A model generated the notes under the pieces. The model had not been told where the DNA came from, searched no databases, and saw only the letters and a program-made list of their open reading frames with translations. Below, in pieces: positions 34,650 through 45,514 of a DNA stretch of 64,000 nt (positions are counted from its first letter, which is position 1; the number at the start of each line of letters is the position of its first letter). The position numbers and the translations under genes are program-made. Source of the DNA: Linanthus parryae (lineage: Eukaryota > Streptophyta > Magnoliopsida > Ericales > Polemoniaceae); the NCBI GenBank assembly GCA_023055425.1, contig JALGPY010000001.1:108543057-108607056 (forward strand), read 5' to 3'.

Positions 34650-36083
34650 TGTAGGGTTTTGATTCATGGATCGCGCAAACGGAAGCATAATCAAACAAAT
34701 AGCCATGCAAAACCCTCCAAGGATCACAAGTCTAGATGCATAACGATAGTGAAGGTAAGAAATCATAAACACACCTTTGGGTTCTCCTTGATGACTTCAA
34801 ACGCGAATAGTGTCACGTTCTCTATAGTTGATCCACGCCTAGAGTTGATCCTAGAACTCCCAAACTCCTTGGTGCTAGCCCGGAATAAGAGGAGGGTGAA
34901 GGAATCACGCAAAACGAGACAAAAGAGGGGCTTCGGCCCTCTTTTTGGCCGACGGGGTGAGGGCGGCGGCAAGGGGGTCGGGTTCGGCCTCCTTGTTGCT
35001 TGCTCTCTCTCCTTTGTTCTCTCCCACTCTTGTTATGTTCACTAATGAGCATAAGTTATGAGGAAGGAAGGAAGGAGGGTCCTTTATATAGTCCAACAAC
35101 TCCTTGTTAACTACCTAAAGGACTTATTCTAGTCCAACTAGAATTCAATTTAGTCCCTTCCTTGCAAATTAGTCCCTACTAAGTTTGCAAGGGTTTGCAA
35201 AGTGATCATTCTAATTAATTAATCCAATTAATTAATTCCCAAATCTAATTCAACTCTATATAGCGTGTGACCCCATAGGTTCTATCTAGTTGGTAGCAAC
35301 TATTTGCTAATATGGAGCGGTTTCTAGCAAAACATCCATTCTAGCCAACTAATAGAATAGTCATCTAGACAACCTTGTACAAGTAATTGTCTCATCCCTT
35401 TGCCTCAATATCCGGATTGGACACGAGACATACAAGTCACACTCGTATATCCAATCCATAGTTTCTCGATCTATGGGAATAGCCTTATTCGTGCAGATAA
35501 CATCAATATCCCATATATTGATTTATTTGAGTCTGGCCAGACATTCTATAAGCACTATCCCTCAAGTGGCCTAGGATATCTACTCCCTCTTATGTGGGAG
35601 GGGAAAATCCTCTCTACGTCCACTACGATCTCTAAGCTTGCTTCTCATTGTATCTAGTACACGCCTTTATAACTACCCAGTTACGGTGTAGCGTTTAACG
35701 CTACCAAGATCACAATGATCCACAACAAGAATATCTAGTGACTTCAAGTCTAAGGATGACAATACCATTGCACCGCGAGAAGCACTTGTGACTCAACATA
35801 ACATGTATGTAGCCTTCTCGGTGATGGGTCAATCCAGTGCAACATTCCGTAATGCACACCTATGTGTTGGATCGTGATATCTCCATATCAATCCAACCCA
35901 TACTAGTCTATAGATGATTGTCCCATTAATCATTATACTTGACTAGGGATATTTAAGATAAACAACACGATTGTAAATCTAAGGACTTCATTATATTAAA
36001 TATCCAATAAATAATAAATGAATTTTCTAGCCATATACAAATTCATACTAAACTAGATTGCCTCTAGGGCATCTATTCAAACA
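34650..36083 (-). repeat. 5' LTR of the intact copia
   Basis: 1434-bp LTR that drives the element on the minus strand. It carries a TATATAAAG box at 35082-35090. The right flank GAGAA repeats the left flank of the element. Confidence 0.93.
35082..35090 (-). promoter_or_regulatory. TATA box in the intact copia 5' LTR
   Basis: TATATAAAG on the minus strand in the U3 part of the LTR, shared with the related element's LTRs. Confidence 0.5.
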
Positions 36084-36148
36084 GAGAAAACCTAGCAACA
36101 TTACATTACTGTTTCAGCTATTTGTTTGCTACTTTTCAAATTCAAAAA

Positions 36149-39100
36149 TCAAAGTAAACCCTTGATCAAGGAGTCATGAGGGGTGAACTGACGGCTCAGA
36201 TTCTCCACCTGCTCCACTTCCTGCTTCAACTGCTCGCACTTGGCATTCATTTCATGATAGAGCTTCAGAGCCTCTTCAACCTTTTGCTTTTGCTGCTCTA
36301 CCTTCTGCTTCTCAGCTGCGAGGTTTTGATGGCCGAGTTTCAAAGTTACGGCTGCGCGAATTAGTGTAACTCTTTTCATAAGAAACTTGAAACCCAGCCT
36401 GCCTTGAACTTTGGCGAGAAGATTTTGGCACATGCCAAAAAGCAATTCGGCGCTTTGAGGAGAAATGGTCGCAGGCGTGGCCGCGGACAGCTGCTCCAAA
36501 ATACAGATGGCTTCTGAAAGAAACAGCCTCCTGTCAGATGGCCCTATCTCCAGAGATCTCGCAAATGACTGGGGGTAGGCGAGGCGCATCCGAACTAGCC
36601 AGTCCACATCGGCTTGCTTCAAACCTAAAGCAATGTCAAAGCCAAGTTATGCTATCAAACTCGCAAATGAATAATGCCGGATGCAAACAGCAAACAACGA
36701 CTTACCAGTCCCTTCAAGGATCTCACGAAGAGAAGGAATGCGTGTTGCTGGAGTGGTTGAAGACTGTCCTCGCTCCATTTCCCTTCTATCAGCTGCGAGC
36801 TCTAACTCCTCGTAGTTGGGGGGAAGAGTATAAGCCGCACCGGTTGCGATTGCAGTCCCAACCTGCGAGCCCCAAAAGCTCCACGCAGGAAGAGGTGCCG
36901 CCGACTCAGTCATCGCTGGAAGCGTAGTAGCAGCCGAAGCTGCTTGGCGAGGGACACTCTCACATGCGGTAGCATCAACAGCACTTGTTCTCATTTCCTC
37001 AGCACTAGCATGGACATCTTCCTTCATTAGCACAGTGTCAGCCTCGGCATCATCAGAAAGTTCGATGACGTCCTCAAAAGGCTCTCCTGCATATTCAGCA
37101 GCTGCGACGGGCTTCTCGGTATGAGAACTCAGCACCGGGACATACGACGCAGAAGGTCGACTCCTTTGCTCCAACACGGGTTCATCAGCATTGCCTGCGA
37201 TACAAAATGCGAAAGTATGAGGTAACTTGTATCGTATGATATTTTATTATATTTGCTAAGCTAAGAGCAAGCACCTCCACGCGAAGGTGGGATTGCAGTA
37301 TCCTCGTCATACGCCAAGGACGTGGAACCTTTCCCTATTAGGGTGTCCTCATTAATTATGTCTTTAAAATGAGCGTGACCTGGGGCGCGAAGAAACCAGT
37401 CATGATTATATTTTGAATTGCTAAGCCTAGTTCATGCATATCGTTCGAGTGATTACCTGAGGGTTCACCGCACTTGCCTACTAGCCAACGGCGAATGTCA
37501 GCTTTTGACACGCCATGCTTTAATGCACCAACAATAACATCTCGATAAGTTACTGCGAGATTAAAAATCTCACCTTCATTGCCGCCTGAGATTTCTTCAA
37601 AATCTGCTTGGGCTTGCTCCAAAGCTGCTGCATCCTCTTCTGGAGCCACATCCTCCTCCTCAGCTCGAGGAGCCACCTCTTCGGGAAGCACATCTTCCTC
37701 ATCAGTTGGACGCATTAAGTCGTCAACATGCTGTTCTTCGAGGCTCCTCTGCCTCACACGCTCGAGTTCCTCCTCTTCTCGCTGTCTTCTCCTTTCAGCA
37801 GCTTCTGCAGCTGTCTTCCTGGACTCGGCAAGAACATCCTCGCTTATGGGTTCGTCAGAAATACCAGAATGAGCATCCCTCTTCTGCCTCTTGGCTAAAA
37901 GACCGCTGATGGTCTCATCATCATCTGCGAAGGAATGATTGGTTCAAAATCAGTTTGAAAAAGAGTTACGATAATGAGAAGGGAAACGCGACGGAGTACC
38001 TCCTGATTCTTCCTCATGTATCACATTTGCTCTTTCTTCTTCTTCATCTCCTTCTCTTGGCTCCCGCCTCTCCTCTTCTTCCTCCTGGTCGAATGGAACG
38101 AAGGTCTCTACTGCGAGCTCCTTCCGCGTTTTACTGGGCATGCGACCTTTGCCTTTGTCCTTGGCAGAAAGGGACCTCGCCGGAGGAGAAGTTGGAGCGC
38201 TTCTAGGGGAAGAAATTGTAATTCCCCTTTGCCTGGGTCTCTTCGCTCTTGGCGCGGCAGTCGCTGGAGGAGACGAATTATCTCCAGGAGGAGACAAGGC
38301 CGGAGCATTATCTATCAGCGAGTCAGCAAAAGCATTCATGACCTCGCGAATCCTGGTTTCGACCTCAGGGTCCATCCTCGATGCTAGCAGGAACGTCTGT
38401 CCTTGTCTTCTTGTGGTAACAATGGTGTTAACCAGCGATTTGGAACGGTCGCCAGATGCAAACCTCCGCACATGGCACTACAGCAAGCAGTGTAGAATGG
38501 AGATGTCAATATGTGAAAATAAAGAAGCTTAGCGCATGCAAAAGAAATTGCTTACCTTAGAAAAAGTCTCGCTATATCTGATGACATGCGAGTCGCCTTT
38601 CTTAACTGCGGCGATCTTTTCATCCAGAATGAGGGCAGGGCACAAATGGTTCTCATGATCCAACAATGAGTAGCAACCATATTGAGATTCGTCCAGACTG
38701 CAATTGGGTCGAAACGGAAAAGAGTTCCTTTTGATCAAAGGAGCTCTGCTTGGCTGGGGGGCCGACTGCGTCTCAAACCTTGTCTCCCGGGCGTGCCAGT
38801 ATGCGAGCCAGTTCTTAGAACAACCACCTTCGCGGTTACCCGCAGGTTGCTCAAAGGGAAGGTTGCTCATGAAGACTGTTTTGCACTCCTTTGTCAACAA
38901 ACGCTTATGGCAGCCTCTGATAATAGACTGTGGCCAGATTGATGGTGCCACTGCATCAAAGCCGAACTGGGGAGAAACACGAGTGGGATCAACATCCACG
39001 GTAATCCTCTCATACCTCGGCGCAAGCTCACGAATATACTCTGCGAGAGCAGGAAGGGAACCTCGCAGACACCAACAAAAGAATTCGCGATAGCGCTCAT

Positions 39101-40426
39101 GGAAATGCGATCCATCTTCGAAGAGGAGCTCTTCTGAGAAGACAACACCCTTAGAAGGGTACAACTTTGTAAACCATCGCACGTTCTCAATACGCATGGC
39201 ATAGGGCCTGGCTATGAATTCTCGCCGATTGTCGCATATCAGGCTCCAAACGCACTTGGTATTGTTCGTTCCGAACCACCTCGCAGCTCTGCCGCTGTTA
39301 CGCTCCTCCACCGCGCCTGGGGGACACCACTTGTTGGGCTTAGAAGCAGTTGGGGCATAGGAAGGCCATCGCTCGAAGACCCACATCGTCAAAAAGGCAA
39401 TGTTAACGAAAGTCAGTATGTCGAGGCGGCCACGCGATTCTTTCATGGCCACAACTAACTGATCCAGTCTGTAGTACAGTGTGCCCAAGACCAAGGGTCC
39501 GAGTGCGACTTTCTGGCCAAGGGCCAGTTTCACAGCAAGCGGCAGAACGTGATAGAAAACCCCATCGTGCGGGTGACCATCGATTAAGTACCTCGACAGC
39601 CAGGCACAGAGGAAGGCACAAAGGGTCAAGTGATAGCCTTTACCCTCCACGTAATTCTTGGCCGCTGGGTCTTGACTCAGAAGCTTCTTGGTGATGCTGC
39701 TGTTCGCGTAGTCAGGGAAAAAGTACTGCACCCATTTATTCCAAGTATTCTTCGCAGACGTGTCAACCAACTGCCAGTCAGGAAGGGCTTTTGTAGTGGT
39801 CCACCGGGTGGAGATCTTCTTTACCTCTGACAAGCATTCCTCCATCTGCGTGTACAAAGCAATCTCCGCATCCGTCCTCAAGGGACTTAAAGGGTCCACC
39901 TCGCCCATGGGAGACAAATCGTACAGCATGTGCACGTCCTCGAGCGTGGGAGCAGCCTCGAACTCAGCAAAGTGAAAAGTGTGAGTCGCAGGCGAGTAGC
40001 GGGAAAGAAGGTTTAGAAGCATGGACTGGTCCAGCTTCACGGCAGCACCCTTCATAGCACGAACGGCGAAGTATACACCGGCCTCGTTGAGAGTCACAGC
40101 ATGATTGGTCAACACATGGTCAATCCATTCATCCATGTAGTCCAATTTCTGAACAAAAGCTTGGGTGGAAATCGCGGCATACGGGAAGTACCCATTTTCG
40201 ATTCCCAATCGAACCACGTCCTCGGAGCCGATCAAATCAAGCAAGGCTGAGTTAACTGGAGGGGTTAATGTTAGCAATCCCTCATTAGGGACAGAAGCAG
40301 GCAGTCTCTTTGCCTTAACCCTCGCACGGTAGAAGTCCTTGCCACCCAGGTAGGGGGCTTTTCGCCATAGAGCTTGTGGAAGATCAGGTATTTCTTCGTG
40401 GGTCTAGTTCCTTTTGTCTTGGCCAT
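36149..40426 (-). CDS. Six-exon antisense gene in the Tat element, plant-mobile-domain-like protein
   Basis: Exons on the minus strand: 40426-38556, 38477-38000, 37924-37457, 37379-37275, 37194-36706, 36624-36149. The five introns are 78, 75, 77, 80 and 81 bp, all GT-AG, and every junction keeps phase (0, then 1, 1, 1, 1). The product is about 1,295 residues. Exon 1 carries a plant-mobile-domain-like region: THTFHFAEFEAAPTLEDVHM and WVFERWPSY match the family pattern of ...TFHL..GE.T.TLEDV and W.fERfP. Exon 2 has basic nuclear-signal-like runs (PRAKRPRQRG) and an acidic tract, exon 3 is acidic, and exon 6 ends in a Glu/Gln/Lys-rich coiled coil. There is one flaw: the frame from the Met at 40426 shifts by one base somewhere between about 40405 and 40353. 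PMD proteins such as Arabidopsis MAIN have roles in gene and transposon silencing; the role here is unknown. Extra antisense ORFs in this position are known in Tat elements. Confidence 0.75.
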
Positions 40427-41159
40427 TCCTGCGGAAGAGAAAGAAAAAAGGGGGGAGAAATATGCACACACTTCAGTTTGAATTCTGAGATTCAAGATCT
40501 ATGGGAAGAAAGATGAACAATTTCTGGTACCAATTTCAGAAATTAGAGGTTGGAGACTGTTTGCATTATCAGGGATTTCAAAACCCTACATCCAAGGTCC
40601 TTATCATTGAAGGATTAAATCAAAATTGGGTTCAAAGATTGGAGCTTCTTCACAAGTTTCAACAGATAATATGTCATGGGTTTGTAGATCCAACACAGTT
40701 TAAAGCATACATCGGGATGTTAAAAAAAATTAAACAAGGCCAACCTTGTTTTGGTAAAGCTTGCTTGGATGCGCACACTTGAAGAAGACGATTGACAAGA
40801 GTGAACTGGTGATTGATTATTTGAATCTGCTCTCAAAGACTTCCGGGTATCATTCACTTTAAGAGAAAGAAGTGATGCTTTGAAACAATGGAGAGTACAG
40901 AGTACTTATCCAAAAACAATGAAGGGGTGCGTCCTTTCAGTAGTCGAATCGCAACCGTCACCGTCGAATCGCGCAATCACAGGACAAGCTGACGTCACGC
41001 CTACATTCCTAAAGGCCAGACGGCACGACTCTAGGGGTTTTTAGGTCATAATGGCACGCACGGGGGCTGAATTTACTCGTATTTGAATTGGTGCGTGGCG
41101 GCGATGCGTATGTTGGTTTCCGCGCATGGAAGTCTATGCAGCTATGAGTCTTCACGCGC
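40427..41159. other. Region between the antisense gene and the Tat 3' LTR
   Basis: Upstream flank of the antisense gene and end of the Tat interior. It begins with a purine-rich run on the plus strand (AGAGAAAGAAAAAAGGGGGG, near 40436-40456), which on the minus strand is a pyrimidine-rich leader just before the start codon. The 93-codon plus-strand frame at 40501-40782 has no recognisable features. The promoter of the antisense gene should lie here or in the LTR; none was identified. Confidence 0.4.
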
Positions 41160-41173
41160 AGAAAGGGGGCTAA
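41160..41173 (+). other. Polypurine tract of the Tat element
   Basis: AGAAAGGGGGCTAA directly before the TGTAGA start of the 3' LTR, the standard position for plus-strand priming. Confidence 0.8.
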
Positions 41174-41767
41174 TGTAGATAGTGCTTTCTGAGCTGACAG
41201 ATCTTGGACACGTTGCAACCATCTAGCACACCATATTGTGCTCCACACACACTGGATCACCAGCCGCGCTGATCCATGTGGGGGCTGCGAGACAGAGCCC
41301 TCGCATACCTCTGCACGGGACTTGTAGGGACTTAGTGGTTTGGAGGCTAGAGTAAGTCCTGTCGAGTGCGAGGCAAGCCCGCGCGCGACCTTTTGTAACT
41401 GCTTTTGAGAGATTTATGGCACGAGCTCCATAAACCCGGTCAATCCGGTCAAACCCGGTCAACCCCATAACGGTTCCGGTATTCGCGCATAACGTGCTGT
41501 AACGGTCCCTATATAGGCGGACGAACGTGCCGTTGCGGTTAAGATAATTAAGCCGCCATTAATGGGCGCATTAACCACACGGCAACGGTCACATTCTCCG
41601 TTATATATAGGACGTTAACCTTTCCATACAAAGGAGGACACACTAGCCATACGCGGAAGCTCTGCCAAACCTCTGTATCTCTCTCAGACATTACTACTGC
41701 CTTACTCTCTCCCTACACACAACCCCACTCTTCCTGTGCCATCTCTGATCCTCTACTTACGGTGTAC
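41174..41767 (+). repeat. 3' LTR of the Tat element, truncated
   Basis: 594 bp matching 10105-10698 with about ten substitutions by eye. It stops after CGGTGTAC where the Athila LTR begins (41768). The final 34 bp of the LTR and the right target duplication are not found on the far side of the Athila, so they were deleted. Confidence 0.9.
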
Positions 41768-43226
41768 TGACACGCTCCAACTGCAAGTGCACAGTTGTCG
41801 GTGTAGTAATAATCGAAAAAGTCCGGTTTGTCGAACCCAAGGGACTTCGTGTAAATTAACTACTAAATTTATTCTTTATGTGGGCAAAGCGCAGTTGTTT
41901 TGTTCTATTTCTACTAATAATTAAAATAACAATTGTCTCAAATAATTCAAAGAATTATTTCAAGATTAATAAGCACGAGTTGATTTTGATGTTTATCAAG
42001 ATTGATCAAGTTCAGGATATCTCTACGGATCACTAGGTATGTCACACTACGTTGGATTTATGTTCTACTAACACGATGAGTTCTTATTCTAGTTAAACGA
42101 GCAATTTTATATTGAAGATGTCTCAACCAATAACTATGCCTAAACTATCGTAACTGATTCCTCTAGCTTACTCAAGTTTAAACACGCATTACGATAATAA
42201 TTCTACTCTTGTTCTTAGCTAACTAGCAAGATTCCTCAACCCTAGATACGGCTAGTGTGTATTTCAATTTTCCGGGAAACAAACATAGATTCCTCTATCG
42301 TTCATAACCTAGCACAATCCTATTAATACGTCTACCAATAGAAAAGATAAATCCAATGCGTAAAATACACATAACTAGATAAGAAATCATCAATTAAGCT
42401 CAAAAGCATGCAAGCAAATCCATAAATCACAAGTGTAGTGATCAAACCCTAGTCTCCTACGAGATATCCCAAAATAAGGGTTTAGCTACTCATAACCATG
42501 TTCAAAATACAAAGTATCATGATCCAATATGAAAAACTAGAGAAGAAACGAAGATTAGAAGCCAAACGGATGATCCAAGCTCTTCAACCTAGCTCCAAGC
42601 TCTCCAAGCACGTCCCCTAATGTGTCTTCTGATGTCAAACACGTTCCCCAATGTTTCCTAAGTCTTCCGTGGCTCAAAACTCTCAAAACTATGCCAAAAT
42701 AGCGAAACTAGCCCAAAAATCCGATCCTGGCCGCAGAAGTAATCGTACGATTACTTTCAAGTAAACGTACGATTACTTGCATTGAAGGTAATCGTACGAT
42801 TACCCAATAGTAAACGCACGATTACTTCTGAGTGAAGGTAATCGTACGATTACCTTGAGGTAAACGTACGATTACTTCTGGTCTTCCACCAATCAAACTT
42901 CATCTTCTTGCTCTTTTTCCTTTCGTCTTCACTTCCCGAGCATCCCTTTGAGCCTCCAACTTTTCCGAAGTTCACTTTTGCTCCAATGTCACGTCCCGAG
43001 CTCCCGGTTCCTGAAAACCACAACACGAGAAACATACCGGAAGATCAAACGTGATAAAATATAGTCAAAATTAATGCAAAAAGTGCCCGGACTCATCATT
43101 AACGTGCAAAGACTCAACATGCTCAAATTTAGCAAGAAATGATCCAAAATCCATCAAAACGCATCGGAATACACGCAAAACGGTAAGGAAACATATAAGA
43201 ATATAACTCCAAATATGGAGTTATCA
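41768..43226 (-). repeat. 3' LTR of the Athila element
   Basis: 1459-bp LTR bounded in plus orientation by TGACACGCTCC and GGAGTTATCA, and collinear with 51866-53324 (constant offset 10098). It includes a cluster of palindromes at about 42746-42876. Next to it at 43227-43240, read on the minus strand, is AAGTGTGGGGATAG, the likely polypurine tract. Confidence 0.85.
42746..42876. repeat. Palindrome cluster in the Athila 3' LTR
   Basis: Seven closely spaced copies of GTAATCGTACGATTAC or one-to-two-base variants (GTAAACGTACGATTAC, GTAAACGCACGATTAC), about 16-25 bp apart. The core is a perfect 16-bp palindrome containing ATCGTACGAT. The same cluster is at 52844-52974 in the other LTR and, in longer form, inside the element at 47880-48140. 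Confidence 0.85.
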
Positions 43227-45514
43227 ACTATCCCCACACTTACCCGTTGCGCGTCCCGAGCAACAATCCAAATCTCAAACTATCAAAATCGTCCGAACCT
43301 TCCTCCTCTCATCTCACCTCTCGAGTCAACCATTCCAACCAAGACCATTGCATACTTTTCAACTTACCAATTGCATACTAACCCCAATTAGCCGACTCAA
43401 TACACACGACGACTCAATACAAGACACAACGATGCAACAATATGATGCAATGCAATTATATGACTCGATTCTACTAAACACATATATACACAAAATATCT
43501 TTTTAGGCGAGATCGGGCAATCTCAATTACCTTAAAACAGTTCTCATGGAGTGATGAAGAATCTAGGAACGAGGTATGAATTGCAACTAAAATTGACAAC
43601 AAGAATTTCCCTTAGTTGGTATAGAAAGTCTAGCTTTACTACGTGTAAGAATAACCTACCTCTTCGCGTGTGCCGATAAATAAGAGGCTACGCTAGGCTA
43701 AGCCACATTCAAGGTCCGAGCTCCTATTCCGCTAACGGGTTAAAATGTAGAGGCTTAGGGACAAAAGGATAATCATGTAGTAGCAAGTCCTAAGCGTCAC
43801 ATTCTCACGTTAAAACCCACATCTCACACACCCTCACCACGATGATAGGAACCGCAACCCGAAACTCACCATCTCCGGCCCTCGATCCCCTCAAACCCCG
43901 GTACAATAACGATCTCCGTGGCCACCGTCGTGAAACATGCATAAAATGAACATCGCCGTCAATGAAATAGTTGCTTCCACCACTCGGTCTTCATTAAGCT
44001 CAAACTTTATTCCTTTATTTCATCTCTCCTTTTTTTTCTCTCTTTTTTTTTTCTCTTTTCTTTTTCTTTTTCTGTTTTTTTTTTCAAATCTCTCAATATC
44101 CAAAAACACAACTTCTACAACGTATATCTCGAGTGGTCTTCCAAGTGTCAAGCCAAACAAAAACGTTAAGGGGAGGAAGTAAACAATCCAATGAATATAT
44201 ATCACACGTAAAATCCATCTCCCCCTAACTCAATGAAATACACGGTGCCACCAAACAAAGCCGCAAACAAATCCAAGTACAAGTATGGGGATGGAGTCGT
44301 CACAATCTCAATCTCTATGTCCATAGTCAAAAGTCGACATCCCCACACTAGAATATACCCATGTCCCCTCTCAAGTAATCAAAGCAATATAAGTCTCGTG
44401 CTTAATCCAACCGATCCTCCTACACCAACGTGATGAAAAGAAACGATCCCTAGCACGATCCACCAATCAAATCACCCAACCCAATTTGTGCGTATTAGAT
44501 GCCACGCACTCACGGCTCTCCACAACTGTGTCCATGGTGTAATGACATGGAACACCGCCACACCGAAGTGCGCAAGCCTACTCTCACTCACCCTCGCATT
44601 CCCCTCGATAATCATAAATGAAGTACATGCGATATGTAAGACTCAAACAAGTATATCATGAAGTACTCCCTCATCGAACCCCCTCAACTACAAACACCCT
44701 CGTGACGCACTAAAGCGGTGATTCTAACCAATCGATGATGAAGGCCAAGAATCGTCACCCTAAGTCCAGAGGCTATCACATAATCCAAGGTTCAAAACAG
44801 GGTTTACTAGTGGTCCTACAAGGTAAGTTCTATAAGCAGTGAGTGCTCTAATACACACCTCGCACAGCTGTTCTGTGTGCCACTACGAGGCGGGTTGGCG
44901 ACTACCTAAGACGTACACTTGAATGTTCGGCTTGTTTAGCTCACACCTAGCTCAACTCTTGTAAGAAAACAAGGCACACACTTTAGATTTGAAAATCATT
45001 TAAGTGTCGTAAAATAGGTAGGTATTCCCGTAAAGGAAGTCTCTCTATACATACTAAGGGGAACTCAAATTGTCATTCTCGGTCACATCTCATACCCTAT
45101 GCCTAAAGTTCTCACACTCCTCGATTTTCCAAATTCAAGCTTCTTTTGATTGCCCTTTCTCAATTTTCAATTTGTTTTAATTTTTTTTTAGATAATATTT
45201 CCTACTCTACATGCATGGGCCGACTCGAAAGAAGACTCGAAACTGACTCAATTTGGGTAGGTGGACTCAATTAAATAAAACGTGCACTAATACTACTCAC
45301 ACTACGACACACACAATATATATAAACACGACACGAACTACAAAAACAGACTCACAATACGACACAAACAACCTATATGTAACTGGTGAATGCAGACACG
45401 GACTTGGCTAATAAAGGCTGAGAAACCCCCCCCACACTTGAACGCGTCGTTGTCCTCAACGAATGCATAGGTCAAGCGAAAAGACTCAGCATTCAAATGC
45501 AGGGGGTGGTAAGT
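43227..45514 (-). other. 3' spacer of the Athila element
   Basis: Untranslated region between the last ORF and the 3' LTR. It begins near 45427 with a purine tract on the minus strand (AAGTGTGGGGGGGG) preceded by GAGGACAACGACGCGTTC, a motif I associate with the end of plant gypsy pol regions. It contains a polypyrimidine stretch (44025-44085) and ends with the true polypurine tract at 43227-43240. Bases 43227-44354 recur at 53325-54453. No gene is supported here. Confidence 0.6.

Larger units (their letters stand above)
27565..36083 (-). mobile_element. Intact copia element
   Basis: Complete minus-strand Ty1/copia element of 8.5 kb. The two LTRs are 1434 bp each (27565-28998 and 34650-36083), with target duplication GAGAA on both sides (27560-27564 and 36084-36088). 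The initiator Met-tRNA primer site is at 34636-34648, the polypurine tract adjoins 28999, and there is a single uninterrupted gag-pol frame at 29013-32963. By eye the LTRs differ at about 14 positions, near 1%, so the insertion is fairly recent. It landed 65 bp from the stop codon of the antisense gene of the Tat element. It is the only element here with complete coding capacity and is a plausible helper for its decayed relative at 10857-19040. Confidence 0.93.
10105..41767 (+). mobile_element. Tat-type Ty3/gypsy element with antisense gene
   Basis: Plus-strand gypsy element inserted in the outer copia's gag. Order: 5' LTR (10105-10732), primer site (10736), gag start (10773), copia insertion, gag-protease, RT, RNase H, second RNase H, integrase (to 25310), tandem 54-bp repeats (25515-26300), intact copia insertion (27565-36083), antisense multi-exon gene (36149-40426), purine tract (41160-41173) and 3' LTR truncated at 41767. 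A second RNase H after the normal one and a long 3' region with tandem repeats and extra ORFs are known traits of the Tat lineage (Ogre/Retand relatives). The pol frame has several stops and frameshifts. By eye the two LTR copies differ at roughly 10 of 594 positions. Confidence 0.88.

Noticed and set aside
40501..40782. 93-codon plus-strand frame with an ATG.
   Set aside because: It sits in the upstream flank of the antisense gene within the Tat element and no motif or homology is recognised.
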